Assembly: GCA_903813345.2 (NCBI GenBank)
Contig: CAIIXF020000005.1
Location: forward strand, 1,738,001 to 1,802,000
DNA from: Owenia fusiformis
Lineage: Eukaryota > Annelida > Polychaeta > Sabellida > Oweniidae
Length of the DNA stretch: 64,000 nt
Direction of reading: 5' to 3'
Under the pieces are notes generated by a model. The model did no database searches. It had not been told where the DNA came from and worked only from the letters and a program-made list of their open reading frames with translations. A program made the position numbers and the translations under genes. Numbering within the stretch: position 1 is the stretch's first letter; each line of letters opens with the position of its first letter. Of the stretch, positions 48,746 to 62,710 are shown in pieces.

Positions 48746-49257
48746 TTATAGCCTGAGTGTAACTCTCTTCGGGTACGCCTCAGTCCGTTTGAATCACACT
48801 GGATTGACTTCACCAGCACTATCACCAGCCAAAACACTTTCTTATTATTCAGAGCCTCAAACAAACAAAACATGATTTCTTCAGATTACGTTGTTTAGCC
48901 AGGTTCAAACATACGTGAAATCACCTTAAATCAAGCATCGTGATAGTATACCCGATAAGCTTGATGTAGTGGCTGCAGTAATCTAACGGGAGGGATTCTC
49001 TCTGCTCTATCAGCTATCAGACACCTCTGCTTAATAGATCACACAGATATACTGACTACTCATTATGAAGTGAATCAAGATGATTTTGAAGTAACGTTAG
49101 GACATGTCCCTGTATGTTTTATATCCGGGGTATCATCTTAAAACCCGAACTCAATTGGTGTAGGGTGAATCAGGCGAGACTCCCAACATTTTACGGAAAA
49201 TATCAGTACAAATAGTCAAAGAAAAATGACGACGTACTATCATGCTTATAAATCAAA

Positions 49258-49470
49258 TTTTGCCTCGCCATTTAAATGTATTGCCTCACCATTTAAATGT
49301 ATTGCCTCACCATTTAAATGTATTGCCTCACCATTTAAATGTATTGCCTCACTATTTAAATGTATTGCCTCGCCATTTAAATGTATTGCCTTACCATTTA
49401 AATGTATTGCCTCACTATTTAAATGTATTGCCTCGCCATTTAAATGTAATGCCTCACCATTTACCTTTAC
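49258..49470. repeat. 21-bp minisatellite with ATTTAAAT core
   Basis: About ten copies of a 21-bp unit of the form ATTGCCTCACCATTTAAATG plus T. Variants are CTC/TTA and ACC/GCC/ACT. Because 21 is a multiple of three, both forward frames open into repetitive peptides (CIASPFK and NVLPHHL types). Without flanking gene structure these are not credible proteins. Confidence 0.9.
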
Positions 49471-52400
49471 CTCGCCTGTTTAGAGATCTTGTCACCCCTG
49501 CACTCGAATCAGGGTTGCCTAGACCTACCCACACGCCAATATCCTCTTGATAATTTCATTTTCGCAACTTTAACCGAAAACGCTTATGTCAAATGGTGGT
49601 AATGGAAGGATCCTCCTTATTGGTTTAGAAGGATCCTCTTTATTTGGTTTCTGTTAGTCAATGGAAGCCATTCTTCTTAGTGTCCTTAATATCATTCACA
49701 CGAAACATTAAATTTAAAGAATATATTATTATAGTATGCCTACGTGTATATTCTGATTAGTGTTTTACATTAGTTTATATTCAGTGACAAGTTTAATTGA
49801 CACTAACACAGTGTTCCACCTTACCTTCGTCATACTGCTCGAACGTCTAATTATAACCGACACCAACGTGTCGAGTTGACTTGTCATCGAACGTCTTCGA
49901 AGACGTCCCCACTCGACAACATCTCCCGAACTCTGTACCTCAATTGAAATACTCAATTTCGATTTGTTGAAGAGCGGTCGATAATTTTGACTATTAACCG
50001 CGCAATATATTACTAGATTGCGATGTCGGTTTTCATTAATTATAGGGATGTAATTTAAACAGTCAACCTCTAGATGATGTTACCCTGAGCGTAGAGGTTA
50101 ATTCTAAAGTATCGACAAAGCTATCTTTAAAGTCAAACGAATGCGAAGGGTTTGGATATGTCATCCATTGTATTGCATGTCCCTGCGTTGGGAGACTGCA
50201 GTGACATCAACATCAGTTCGAGCAGTGTAACAAAAACTATTATTAGTATTTTTCTTGATATTGGATGATGCTTGATCCCAAGCATTGGATTAGGGCATTC
50301 AACACTTATATTCATCGATCCCTTCAGCTGACCGTGTGTTTGTGTAGGAGCAAAATGATCAAGCTATGGGAACCAATGATTTAATGATTCGAACGTTAAC
50401 TGTCACTTTAGGCTATGAAACTAGAACATCTTCTGATTTAATGAAGTGGAGTTCTTCAGAAATTCCACTAAACATTTGAAAAAAGTTATCCTGCACTTCT
50501 ATTTGTAAACAGCAGTCGTTGTTATTTGGCTGATAAGATACAGCCTGCGAAATTGCTTTACTTGTGTCTGACTCCGGCCTCTTTATTGAAGTTCCGAATC
50601 CCCCGATCCCCCGTTGATTGATATTATCATTCACCTATGTGTTGCTTTACTCATTGTGGCAGTTGTATATCGCCGCTTTATGAGAAGGTGTTCCCATTTC
50701 ACACATTCCGTAATTGATCTAAATACTGAATTAGGAAGATCAAACGAAGGCGTGGGCTGAAAACCCTGACCAAAATCGAACCATGGAGTGTGCACCGTGA
50801 GGTTGAAAAATGGATGATTTTGTTTCTGGGTTATAAAAGTTCAATCCTTATTCTAGACTTTTAAACAAAGTCGTGTATTGTTAAGTTAGTTCAAAAACAT
50901 AAATCTTAATTGTCTGTTTACACTAATGATGCCTAGCAACATAATGTTTATCCTAAACGTGTTTTAGAGCAACATCGCTAACATGAATCAAATAGCTCCT
51001 CGGGGGTTCCCAGCCTAAAGTGAAGGATTTATAATTGCTGTTCCGGTGTGTTTAGAACTAAAAAACCTTTGAAAAAACTACACGATAATAGACAGCTGAA
51101 CATTTAATTAATAAATTACTATTTCTTTTGGAGAAGAATCAGTCTCCTCAGTTTCCATAGAGCTTTAACTTTAACGTTTAACATGTTACTTTCCTAAACA
51201 TGTATTATACTTTGCTAGTGTTTCCCTTCAGTCTGTTATGAATGGTTTCTAATAGTAGGTCATTCCAACCAGATTGTCATGATTTTCAACTTATGAATGA
51301 TGGCAGTGTGTTGTGTAAGTCATTAATCAACTTAATTTGGGAACAGTGTCTAGTTTTTAAAAAGAATTCCATATATCTGCCCTTTCTCTGTCAATAAATC
51401 ATTTCCGCCTTTCTTTAGTGCCTTCAAATGAAGCATATGCATTCGTAACAAGTTCATTACCGTTACCCTTGGTATCATTATGAGCTTTCAACAGGAGCAG
51501 CAGGCGTCTCTGTGGTACTCTACCATCTCAAATAGCAAGGGGTAGCTCTGCATCAAGGAGTCCTGGGAATATTTAGGAGCACGGACTCACTTTAACCAGT
51601 TTTTTGGAAGATATTTATATCACCTGGTGAAGCGTGAGGTTCATTGTATTCTGGCATTTACTCTAAATCACGATGAAGTCAAAATTATCATTTATTCATA
51701 ATGTTTTATAGTTCATCCAAATCGATGTGTTTGTTATGTGTCAAAACTGAAATGAATTATTGACACTCATTGACTAACCGTGTTATTTTTCTACTGACAC
51801 TCTCGTTTTCGATTGGAAACTCACGCTATGTGCCTGTGTTTTAATTCATTTATATCTGAATACGTAAGAATTGTAAATGTAAATGAACATGCAAATGCCA
51901 TGAATGATATTGCGAACTCAACGTATATTGAACTTGGGAGCAATGAACATTCTGTACTGTATATGGGTCACGAGAAGTTGCAGGATGTATGACATGACAT
52001 ACTTTGTACTCCATATAATCACTCTCAATCTAGAAAAACTCAAATCAAAGAGTTTTGTTGACTCTTGAACTAGAAAATCATTATATTTCATATTGACTTT
52101 CTTGTTCCTCGAATTCTTCTTCTTGCTCTAAATTGCAATGCCTTGACTCTTGGACTAGATAATCAACTTATTTTTCGAAATCATTCATAGACCTTCTTGT
52201 TATCTTCCCAAAAATAAGTATTCATCGCGATATATATCATGGCACATCCATTCTACTACTCTTCATATCTTTCTGTTTCACTAGATACATGCATTCTTGC
52301 GACTGAGAGGAGTGGCATGGTTTGTCATGATGTCGCTTATCCGTCTCCCAAATGCAAAAGAATAAGTGCATCTTTGACTTGATTTGAAAGACAGATAGCT

Positions 52401-52989
52401 GATATAAGTACCAGACAGAGTGGTCTGACTCGGATTGCCTCATTTTAGATGGAAATGTATTGAATCAATGAAAGTATATTTTTATGCTGGTGTAATCATG
52501 GGCTCTATATTCTTTATATTCTGACGTGTTGAGTTTGATTGTTATGATTTAGTTGACGGATCGATAAGCTCTCAATTGACCCTGTGATCGCAGTCATCTC
52601 AAGTTAGTGATTCACAAATGTTATGATTGCCCGGGTGCTGTAAGTAGTCGTTCGGGTTTATTCGGCAATGTAGAATTCTTCCAGTGTCCCCGTCGCCAAT
52701 CCTATTCTACACTGAATCCTATTCTCAATTGAACGACGGAGTCATCTTCTTTCACTCGATTATGGAGTGGAACTGGGTTTTTCTCGTTTGAAGAATGGAG
52801 AAACCACCATGTCAGTCTCATTTCACATCAGACGGTCTTTTCCACCCCAATGCCTCTACCCTAGATATTCGGATATAGTCTTTTATTATGCACCTCATTG
52901 AAATACTCAAATCTGATTGGTTAAGAGCTGCAGGGTCTATTGCCATACTTGGCAGCAAGATCACGTTCTATTCAGTATTGAAGCAACGA
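49471..52989. other. No gene recognised
   Basis: No exon set, RNA gene or repeat array recognised. Short open stretches on both strands are at random-expectation lengths. Confidence 0.4.
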
Positions 52990-53660
52990 GATCTCCAACC
53001 ATCCCGTATGCCAGAATACCTATCCTCGAAAAAATACTAGTCTCGGCTTCTGTTCTAGTAGACCCATTCTTTAAAATAAAGTATTTCTTGACAATTTGAA
53101 GGGAGGTGCATAATAAAATAAATTCTGGACGACCATGAGGTGGATATGCCGGAATACCTATCCACGAAAAAACCTTTTTTCCTCGGATAGGTATTCTGGC
53201 ATATCCACCTCATGGTCATCCAGTATTTTTTAATACACGGATGGGGACATGACGAATTTGACGACTCTCTCATTTGTTTTGAAATACCAGTTCGTGATTA
53301 CCCTGTGCAAAGGTTGTTGGGCTGTGAATCTTAGAGATCTCCAACCATCCCGTATGCCAGAATACCTATCCTCGAAAAAATACTAGGCTCGGCTTCTGTT
53401 CTAGTAGACCCATAATATTCTTTAAAATAAAGTATTTCTTGACAATTTGAAGGGAGGTGCATAATAAAATAAATACTGGACGGACGGAATACCTATCCTC
53501 GAAAAAAACTTTTTTCCTCGGATAGGTACTCTGGCATATCCACCTCATGGTCATCCAGTATTTGTTTAATACACGGATGGGGACATGACGAGATTGACGA
53601 CTCTCTCATTTGTTTTGAAATATCAGTTCGTGATTGCCCTGTACAAAGGTTGTTGGGCTC
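52990..53660. repeat. Two direct copies (346-bp spacing), each with a hairpin
   Basis: GATCTCCAACCATCCCGTAT starts at 52990 and at 53336 and the similarity continues to TTGTTGGGCT at about 53325 and 53657. Inside each copy ATACCTATCC…GAAAAAA faces TTTTTTCCTCGGATAGGTA; in copy 1 the hairpin arms reach GAGGTGGATATGCC/GGCATATCCACCTC. Copy 2 has a deletion in the left hairpin arm (ACTGGACGGACGG). Confidence 0.85.
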
Positions 53661-55697
53661 TCTTAGAGAGAGAGAGCTATGAATATTAAATGAAGTTAAC
53701 AATGACGCTAAGATGTTCAGTCTACAATTGCAATCCATCCAAATTGTCAGCATCATCGTGAAAAGCTGTGGGATTGTTTTCTACGCTTGATTCAAAGACT
53801 GAGCTCTTTATATTTTTCATTCTCGTTTACCATATCATCGTCATTTTTTCACCATTGATGTTTTCATTTCATTTAGAGCCGTCATGTAAAACATGTTATA
53901 TAGATTGATAGTCTCACACGAGTGCTATGAAGTAACGATGTAAAACATATTGATATTACAGATATGTACGTGCCAGAGCAGATGTTTTGTGATTCTTTGG
54001 TTTTCATCTTTAAACAATTTCTCACATTTCTTGGGAGTATTTTTTCAAAGAAACCTGTTTGTGTTGTTGAAATACGCAATTGCTACAGAGCAACTGTCTT
54101 GTCGGAGAGCCTTTGAGGTTAATGTAAATATCGACACCAAAACATGATTTCAAGGTTTTCATTAAAAATGTTCGGACTGCCTTCATTTCACGAACAGTTA
54201 ATCTTCCGGTTACATCAGTTTTGATTGATACTTGCTATGATGTGTTGTTCATTCGCTCTGTGGATTGATAAAGTAACGCATGTAAGAGTTTTCACATAGA
54301 ATACCAGGGAAAGATAATATTGAGATAATGTTGTTCTCCAGGCGGAATCCCGATATTCCACAATATCTCTTATCTCATTCTTCCGTAAAACAACAAAATG
54401 TTGATGGTTGAAATATTGAAGGTTACTATCAATGTTATATTTTCTGGTATCATTTGCTGCTGGTTCTTTATCACTGACCACGCTTGATGACGTTTTGGCA
54501 TAATTGGAATCAAGGAGGTTTTGAAGGTTTTGGTCATGCATGTTAATATCGAGACAGCTCATTTGAAATGTTGTTAGATCATATCGACCACCATCGTTAT
54601 CCTCAGTGAGCGTTCAACATCCCCGGGGATAGGACTGTACACGGAATAACAAAACAAACGTCATTTTGGAATTTGAGCACGGCCATCAAAATTAAGAAAA
54701 TGTCCATCGGCCAAATTTGATTTTTAAAACGTTTCATCAAATAGAAACTGGAAAGTATATTTGCATTATTAATATGATTGCATATGAGAATGCTACGGGA
54801 ATGTGCTTTTGGCCGGGAACTCTTCAGTGTAACAGTATGCAAATAAAGTTTCCATTACTGGACAAATAAACTTCAATAAGGAGTTATTGATAATCTTGAA
54901 TTTTCAATTTGTGTGAAAGCGAGATATGAGTTCTACCATTGTGTCCCGTAATGAAATAAATCTTGCCGTGATCTAATGAATTGAACCCATAATAGACAGA
55001 GAATCGAGTAGTGTGCTAAAATTGATATAATATAAAACGAGTGCCTATATTATTCTCCATTATTATAGCATTACTCAATGATCACCACTGAAGCGTTCTA
55101 TGCTGGAGTCATCCTTTGTCAATATGATCAGCTGGGTTGTTAAACTAGCTATCTCTACAACCGTGACTTGTTTTACATACGCTTTACATCATTTGTACTC
55201 CCAGTCTGATCAACTTTTATCGAGTTTTTAAGGTAGGACGAGGAGTGGAAATTACCCGTACCCGACCCACCTTAAATCGTATTGTTTTTTATATGAGTCA
55301 ATACATTTTGATTTATCAGACTCCTCTCTTACTAAAGCTTTTGAGAGATCAGAGATATATAGTTCTTCCAGAGGCTTGGGAATCCAAAATGGAATCGAAC
55401 CAATAAAATAATGCGATCTCTTCACTGAACAAACAGACATACATTTATAATTCATTTGATTGTTGTTTGATGAGTCCATATTTGATACCAGCGAAAGTAC
55501 AATAGCCTCAGCAATTATATCACAATCTCTCCCGAGGGAGAACTCAATCAAACCTAAAATACATTTCAAGTGGTATCATATAACATTCGTGAAATGAGGC
55601 TTTGGGGGCATTGGTATTGGTCCAAGAAATGGTTAGTTCATATCTTCATTGTGGTCAGCAGCGTCCCCTTCATCTTTCCTCTCAAATTACCCTTTGC
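53661..55697. other. No gene recognised
   Basis: Open stretches on the minus strand at 54215-54562 and 55252-55569 are the longest (115 and 105 codons). Neither shows a known motif, splice context or codon pattern that would support a gene. Confidence 0.35.
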
Positions 55698-55770
55698 ATT
55701 TGTTCGACTTCGCCTCTTAAAAGAGAGCCTCGTCTTCTTTATAACTAGACTCTGCGCGCAGGCGCCTCGG
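55698..55770 (+). repeat. 'CTTAAAAGAGAGC' repeat, copy 1
   Basis: Contains TTCGCCTCTTAAAAGAGAGC followed by CTCGTCTTC and TAGACTCTGCGCGCAGG. It resembles segments at 59632-59700 and 62711-62780 in order and spacing. The function is unknown. Confidence 0.4.
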
Positions 55771-56889
55771 GGTACTATCAAATGGGCGTTTTGGTAAGAG
55801 AGAAGAAAGTTTCTTTGAATGAAAATACTATTTAATAATTTACAATGATGGGGTCGCTTAAAATGATTCATTTTCCAGTTATTGAACAAAGAGATTTATT
55901 GATGGATCGGCAATCGTTTGATCAAAGGCACCAAATTGCTACCTGGAATTCTTTAACATTAAATGATAGAATTTCATTTGTTTTATAATTTCTTCTGTCT
56001 ATAGTACCTCAATTAATCATTTGTAAAAATAATGTCATTGTTGTTAATGACACAATCCTGTTATCTGGAGAGTCTGGAAAGACAAATGCAAATGAAAGTT
56101 AGTTCTGTTCCATTGTTAGATACGGCAAGGTTAAATAGAGCTCTTATGAGGGCCATCTTGGAAACTTAAATTCAAAATGGCAGTCCCAAATAGCTCTCTC
56201 AATATCATTTTGAAAATGATGTCAAGGCCTTGAGAATGCCTGACACTAAATGAAGCTAGTCGCCAATGGGCTATCTATGCATTCTTATCGAGAAAGTGGC
56301 CATAGTTCCAGTCCGGATAGCACTTAATACTTGTACTTTGCCATGCACAATTGGAATCATCGATGTCCAGGAATGTGCATTTTATGTAAGATTTAGCCAG
56401 AACGATTCACAAAGGATTAAGCATTCAGTCAGATAGGATTCATTTCCTCTGACCGACAATCTGCCTCAGCGTTTCACTCATCGACTGCATTCCATAAGAT
56501 AAGACTTAATGGCAAAAAACATGACAGAATAACGACAATGTTATCCCTGTACCTGTAGTTAGCACCTTTCCGACACTGCTAAATCATCATAATCATTATT
56601 TTATAACCAAATTAATGGATTTACAGATAAGGGTCGAGATAAGCCATTAATTTTATCGTTCACAGGTAACACATTCCGAACAGGTATGATTATCTGTATA
56701 CAAAGTGATGGCTATTTATTGCTAAGTTGATAACACTGGAAAGGATGGGCAAATATATTGATTATTACGCTTGTTAAATCATTAGTCTTTTCTACTTGCT
56801 CTACTTGATTGGACTGTTCCAATATTGTTTGTTCTGATAATCTAGTTAATTGTCATCTCAATTCACAAGGTTTCAGTTGTTTTTACCTT

Positions 56890-57000
56890 AAAGGCCCCAT
56901 ATAAAGTTTAAACCACTTTGGCGTATATTGTAGTCTTACCAAGTGTTATCAAAGTGTGATATGTGAAACTTTTTTTTATTTCAAAAAGTGTTTTTTGAAC
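56890..57000 (+). repeat. Dispersed repeat, inverted copy of 31050-31165
   Basis: TTAAAGGCCCC, AAACCACTTTGGCG, TGTAGTCTTACC, TGTGATATGTGAAACTTTTT and AAAAAGTGTTTTTTGAAC follow in the same order as the minus strand of 31050-31165. Noncoding. Confidence 0.6.
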
Positions 57001-59014
57001 GCGTTTTGTTCGAAAAATCGACAAGTGAAAAGCGCCTTTAGATTGAGAGCGTCTGAATTACGCAGTTTATGATCTCCTCCAGGACATAATGGGAAAATAT
57101 TCAATGCAGTTTCTGTGACCACGAAGAAAACTGAATTCGTAGAATATAAGACTTCCAACTGCAAAAAAATCAGAATGTCTGTTCTATAAGCTGCGTAGTT
57201 AGCTATTTGTAGCCTACGAAGGAATAAAATGGGCGATAGGGGACAATGAGCCTTGTTACGGACGATTTAATGCCGTGTTATTACGACGATATTCCATATT
57301 CCGAGCTCGTTACCCAATAACAAACTAAAGATGATGCGGCTAGATAGATGTTAATAATGGATGGAGGTTTACTGTAAATGGAATAATGAATACAAGAGGA
57401 TGTATTTATCAAAAGGGGGAGTGTTTAGGGACAATAGCTAATTTAGAGAGAACATCAATCATTTGGTCCATTATGTATAATGATCAGTCTGTTAAGTATA
57501 AGACTCCAGTCTTTGAACACAGTTTAGCAATCAACATCATTCATTTAACAAACAGATCATAACAGAAACGATATCATATAGAAAATATAGTAGCTCTCGG
57601 AGACGGGGAAAATTAGTCCTGGTATTCTTATGGATGGAGCTCCAAGTGGCAGCCAAGAATTCTAGTGTCAGTGGTCATGGCACTATTGTCCATCTTACAA
57701 TAACCCCTTTGTGCAACATTTTCAAAAAGGCCTTAATTCTTAGGAAATGGGCCTCAATTGTCAAGATGAGGGCCCAAATTCCAAAAGAGATCAGATTGTT
57801 TTTTAAAAGTTTCCCCTTCTAGATCATTTCCAAAAATCCAATGCCACCTTTATCACTTTTTAGATCCGAATCCGCAAAACGGAGAGAACAATGTACGTTT
57901 TGGGGGATCTATTCAAAGCTACCTTTATTTTTGCGCTATGTGGTTCCGTGTGACCATAAGACCCACCTAGTTGATTCTTGGATCCATCAAGGAACAAAAT
58001 TTAGAATCCAAACAAACCAACGCTCTCCAGTTGTTCGTAAAACTCTAGGGAGACATGCTTCCAAGCTGATTTAACGAAATGTTATTTCTCATTCTGACAC
58101 CGAATGTTGTTTTACGCAGCGAGCTTGTTTATTGCATAGAGTCGACCTATTAACTGAAGTGCCAAAGAAGTTCATCAGAGAATTAGCTGAGATAAAGAAG
58201 ATTTTCTCCAAAATCTCAAGTGAACACAGATTTTTCTTGGCTTTTGGCTTCATGTTATTTCCTCATAAACTTGCCAAACGATGAAACAAATAAACCACTT
58301 CATTAACTTGCGTGCCAATCTTCAATTTTTGTAAAAAGTATTTTCTTGTTCCTAATCCAGGTATGGCTTAGGTCAATATGATTTAACGATTCAATCAAGA
58401 GATGAAACTGGGCCGAGGATGCGATATTAAGAGTTAGTCTCCGGGTGTACGTCTTTGAGTTGTGGTCAATGCAGTCAAAACATTTTTGAGGTATTTAAGT
58501 GTATAATGGGAACTCCAGTTGTGAACTAATAGGAACCTTTTTGCTGAATCAATGTAATTTGACATACAGTACAGCGAAAGGATTCTGTCTGACATATCAT
58601 GAACTACTGGTGCACTTTTCCATACTAGTATCTATGTGACTGAACCACCAAGCTTTTGGAATTTACATAAACTATGGTAGATACAATATGGATATGCTTC
58701 GTAGGGAATCATCTCACAACCAGGTAAAAACGACTCTGTGTGGTATCGCGTATCAAATTATCAATTTCAGTTTCGTGTCAAGTGATTCATGAGTACATTC
58801 ACATTCGTGATCGGTATCTTCTTTATTAGTTTTCTGATCAGTTTACTTTCGCATTTTACTTCCCACCAATGTTTTCACTTTCACTTTTCAGGAAGGGGCT
58901 TTTTAGTTTGGTTAGATGTTTCAAAGAGGTTGTTTAACGTACCACTTGCAGCGTTCGGTTTTTGTGCTACTATTTTGTCATGATAATCTATGGTAGTGAC
59001 ATACTATTACGAAG
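57001..59014. other. No gene recognised
   Basis: AT-rich sequence without recognisable genes. A hydrophobic open stretch (58789-58983) has no partner exons or known family. Confidence 0.35.
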
Positions 59015-59180
59015 CCCCTGTATTGTGACATAGCATAACAAAGCCCCTGTGTTGTGACAGGCAGCTGTGTTGTGACTAGCCCCTATGTTGTGACATAGCC
59101 TTACAAAGTTCCTGTGTTGTGACAGGCAGCTGTGTTGTGACATAGCCTTACAAGGCCCCTGAGATGTGACATAGCCTTGT
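59015..59180 (+). repeat. Short minisatellite, ~65-bp unit
   Basis: AACAAAGCCCCTGTGTTGTG with ACAGGCAGCTGTGTTGTGAC recurs at about 59037 and 59102, with partial copies on both sides (CCCTGTATTGTGACATAGC, CCCTGAGATGTGACATAGCC). Confidence 0.75.
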
Positions 59181-59631
59181 AAGTCCCTATGTCACCGTGG
59201 CTGTGTTGTGCTTTATCAGTCGTCTCATTGCTACAGAATATTGAAGTATTACCACAACTAATACCGATAGTGATGTCATTAAACATCGCGAGTCTAATCC
59301 ATCAATCAGAAATGTCATAGGAGAAACCTATAGGCTTATATGCCATTGATACAATTCCAAAGAGTAATCTTTAAATATAATAGATTCAATTTACCATGAT
59401 GGCGTTTTTATGTTCGAAAAAATAAGTTTTGCATATCCATTATGCTAGTGAATCGGGAGTGTAAAATGCGTCAGGTAATAAATCTATGAGTTCATCTATC
59501 ATTAGTTTTAATTAATAAATTAACAATAGAGTGGTTGGATTACCAATATAATTAAGATGCCACATAGCACGACGGCCTTATTGTTTAAACCATTATGCAA
59601 ACGAATCGTAGATGCTGCTCTGCTACTCTGG

Positions 59632-59700
59632 ATTCGTTTGATTTCGCTTCTTAAAAGAGAGCGTCATCTACATTAGTTGATTCTGCTTTCAGGGTGATGT
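59632..59700 (+). repeat. 'CTTAAAAGAGAGC' repeat, copy 2
   Basis: TTCGTTTGATTTCGCTTC, then TTAAAAGAGAGCGTCATC and TTGATTCTGCTTTCAGGG. It is the best match to the copy at 55698. Confidence 0.4.
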
Positions 59701-59767
59701 ACTTCTTTACAACAAAGACGAAAATGACTAAATAGTTATCTCAAAAGACTCTTGTAAGAGTGACATC

Positions 59768-60072
59768 CAAGGAGGATTGGCTCCCAGGATCGAAACTCGA
59801 TATTTTCCACCAATGAAAACGTCGAAATGTCGTTATTTTCTGAAATTAAAACCGACTATAAATTCAAAATAAACAGTTCAAAAGATTCGAACCAATATCT
59901 CGATCATTTCTTGTGAGTTTTGGAATTTTTCGTTTGGAAATAAGACCAAAATTCACGATTTAAATGTTGAAGTGAACAAAATGGCGGCTGTTTGAATTCG
60001 AATTTTGTATTACGACATACCCATATATGGGACAGAATATCGGTGGTGCACTCTGGGAGCCAATCCTCCTTG
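59768..60072. mobile_element. Second copy of the CAAGGAGGATTGG MITE family
   Basis: Starts CAAGGAGGATTGGCTCCCAG and ends GGGAGCCAATCCTCCTTG, with AGTGACATC on both sides (59759-59767, 60073-60081). The right half matches 35427-35629 closely (CATATATGGGACAGAATATC, GGTGGTGCACTCTGG). The left half is different beyond the first 20 bp, so the hairpin is partly lost and the element is about 100 bp longer. Confidence 0.85.
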
Positions 60073-60081
60073 AGTGACATC

Positions 60082-62710
60082 ATATATATAATTCCAATAT
60101 CTGTCGTCGGATTTCTAATCACATATGAAGCTGTTTAATATACTACCTGAACATGACACTTGCTAAAAGTTTAATTAGACAAGTGATACTTTCTTGTATA
60201 TGAAACCTCTTCATTATTTCCATTTAACGTGCTTTCATTACTAGGTTTCTGATATCGAAATCATGATTCTCAAAACTCAAACATGATCTAGTGTCTCATT
60301 AGCTTCGTTTATAATCTCCGTTTATAACAAGGAGATGGTTTATGGAAGATTCAGTAGCCTCCTGATGGAATGCCTTGGGTGTGTTCAATCTTGATTGTCT
60401 ATCTCGTACCGAGGTGTATGTATAGTGCTTCATATTCATCATAGAGTTTATGGGTTGTTCTATCTGGTTTACTATCTCACGAAATTAAACCAATATTTAT
60501 TTGGTGCTCCCTGGGGTCTGCTTGGCTCCTACAATTTGAGCTCACGACAGGGAAGCACAAAAGGCGATATCATAGTTACAATATAATATGTAATTATGAG
60601 CATCTTTGCTTGTTGTATTGTATTCCCTCTGAGCCCATCTGAGTTTGGCGTAACATTAACAACTGGTATTGAAACTGTGGTCGTTATAACTCTTAGATAA
60701 GATGCTAATACGACTATTTTTGCTGTTTCTGCGTTGGTAATCAGTTGAGTTTTAAATACTGTGTTCAGAGATTCGCCCAACAGGATGTTCTATTTACTAG
60801 GGAATAGAATCTGCAGTTTTTGTGCTGTTTTAGCTCATTTTTTGGAATATAACACAATCGAAAAGCTTCATGATAATAAAATGTCTTCGCGTTTCTTCTC
60901 AGTTGCTAGTTAAAGAGCAATATGTGATGACAATCAGAAAGGTCGAAATTTGATTAGCGTTGCATCCATTCTGATACTCATCACATTTCTGTTTTCAATA
61001 TCAATATTCTTCTAGAAAGGAATTCATAGAAATATGCACCTCTCACGATCATATTGGCCTGTTTTGTACTGTGTTTCACAACCAAAGGCGAAGTATCTTA
61101 AATGCGAATCCTGTTGACCGTCTCGCAGCAGAATTGTCCCCCGATATTGTCAGAAGATGATGCTTCACTTGGGATTGAGACAATGCGTATTCATAGAGTT
61201 TCGGAATTATTTGCGAAACAACAGGCCTGATTATGTCGAAACTGATTGTCCACATTTTATTTAATTTCCTGTTCATGGGAATAGAAATTGTTTTATTCGT
61301 GACGTGTCTGGATAATGTCAGTCCTCCTGTATAATGAAATGCTACATTCCATTAAATGTTTACACTTGAACCAACGTGGCTTGTTTTTCGTATTCTGATG
61401 GTCAGAGTCTTGTACATTGTAGATGAAGTTCTCTTTTAAAGAAGAAAAATCATCAAACATATTGGAAAGGAAAAAATTATGAAAATTGAAATATACTCAC
61501 GGTAAGAAAACAACTAGAAATGACATTTCATCAGAGAAAACTGGTCACTCTATTACATCTTCACATATATTCTCTAGAGTTATCAATTAGATAAACCAAT
61601 GCTTGATAAGATTTTTGTCTGTCCCGATAAACAATGGAGGTCAATATGGTCCATCATTTGATGAGCTCAAAAAGGCTCACGTCGAATTAGATCACGTATT
61701 GACGAGCGTGGTATTCTGGGAAGAGACATCTACTTCCATTTTCTGTTTAATATGTATTTTATTTTATTTCAATTGCAAATGTGTAGGGTTAATTGAATTA
61801 AAAGTCATTCCCCCTGGATGTTCTGACCAAAAATCAAGAAGGAACCGATATCTTTCTCAGTCAAGTGATGTACCCGTAACATTTGATTCTTGTTTGTTAA
61901 TACATGCATGCAGATATTTTTGTTGAATATATTATAAATGCATATGAGGAGAAAGGAATTGATTGGACTTTTTGCTGACTCACAATAATGGACCCGTGTC
62001 TTCTCATTTGGCGTGTGGCTGACCGCGATATGGCTTGTATTGTCGTTCAGTTTAACATGGGGTGCAGCACCTACTCGTGGTTCATCAGTTTTCATCATCA
62101 TGGTATCACCATCTTTAGTACTCTAAATTGCAGTGTGAGCTATGTTATACCTTTCCACCCATGTTATGATTCTCGATGTGTCATTTACCATATCAGCCAG
62201 GGATTCATTTGACATGAACCCATGTAAACAGTGTAAAACGCCAGTGACAAATGCAATAAGTAATGTAAAAGCAATCCAGTCAAAAGTAAAGCATTCCCAG
62301 CAATATAGAACTAGCTTGGCTCGTGTGACAAGAACAAATTACTGTAATTTCCAAGTCTAATGATTTAATGATACATTATTTTTATTCCAATCATTAAAGC
62401 AATAGAACAAAATCGACGCAAAATTGTCTGTAATTAGCGTTGATAATTTTGACTATCTAGTAAGTGCCTAGAATATTTGAATTCAAGGCCATTGATAAGA
62501 TATTAATGAAAATGGATCAAAGCCAATCTATAAAACTGCATTCAAACTTGAGATCTATCGAGTACAAAGTGAATGCACCATTTGAAATGCAAGTACAAGA
62601 AGTTAGAGAAAGACTTGATGCGAGATTTGTCATCAAGATAATACAAACGTTTTTTATCTATCGGCGCAGAGTTTGCACTCTCAGAAAGGTCATCCTATTG
62701 ATTTATTGAA
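60082..62710. other. No gene recognised
   Basis: No recognisable exons, RNA genes or repeat arrays. Confidence 0.35.

Noticed and set aside
54215-55569. Minus-strand open frames of 115 and 105 codons
   Set aside because: No motif, partner exon or codon pattern; considered chance.
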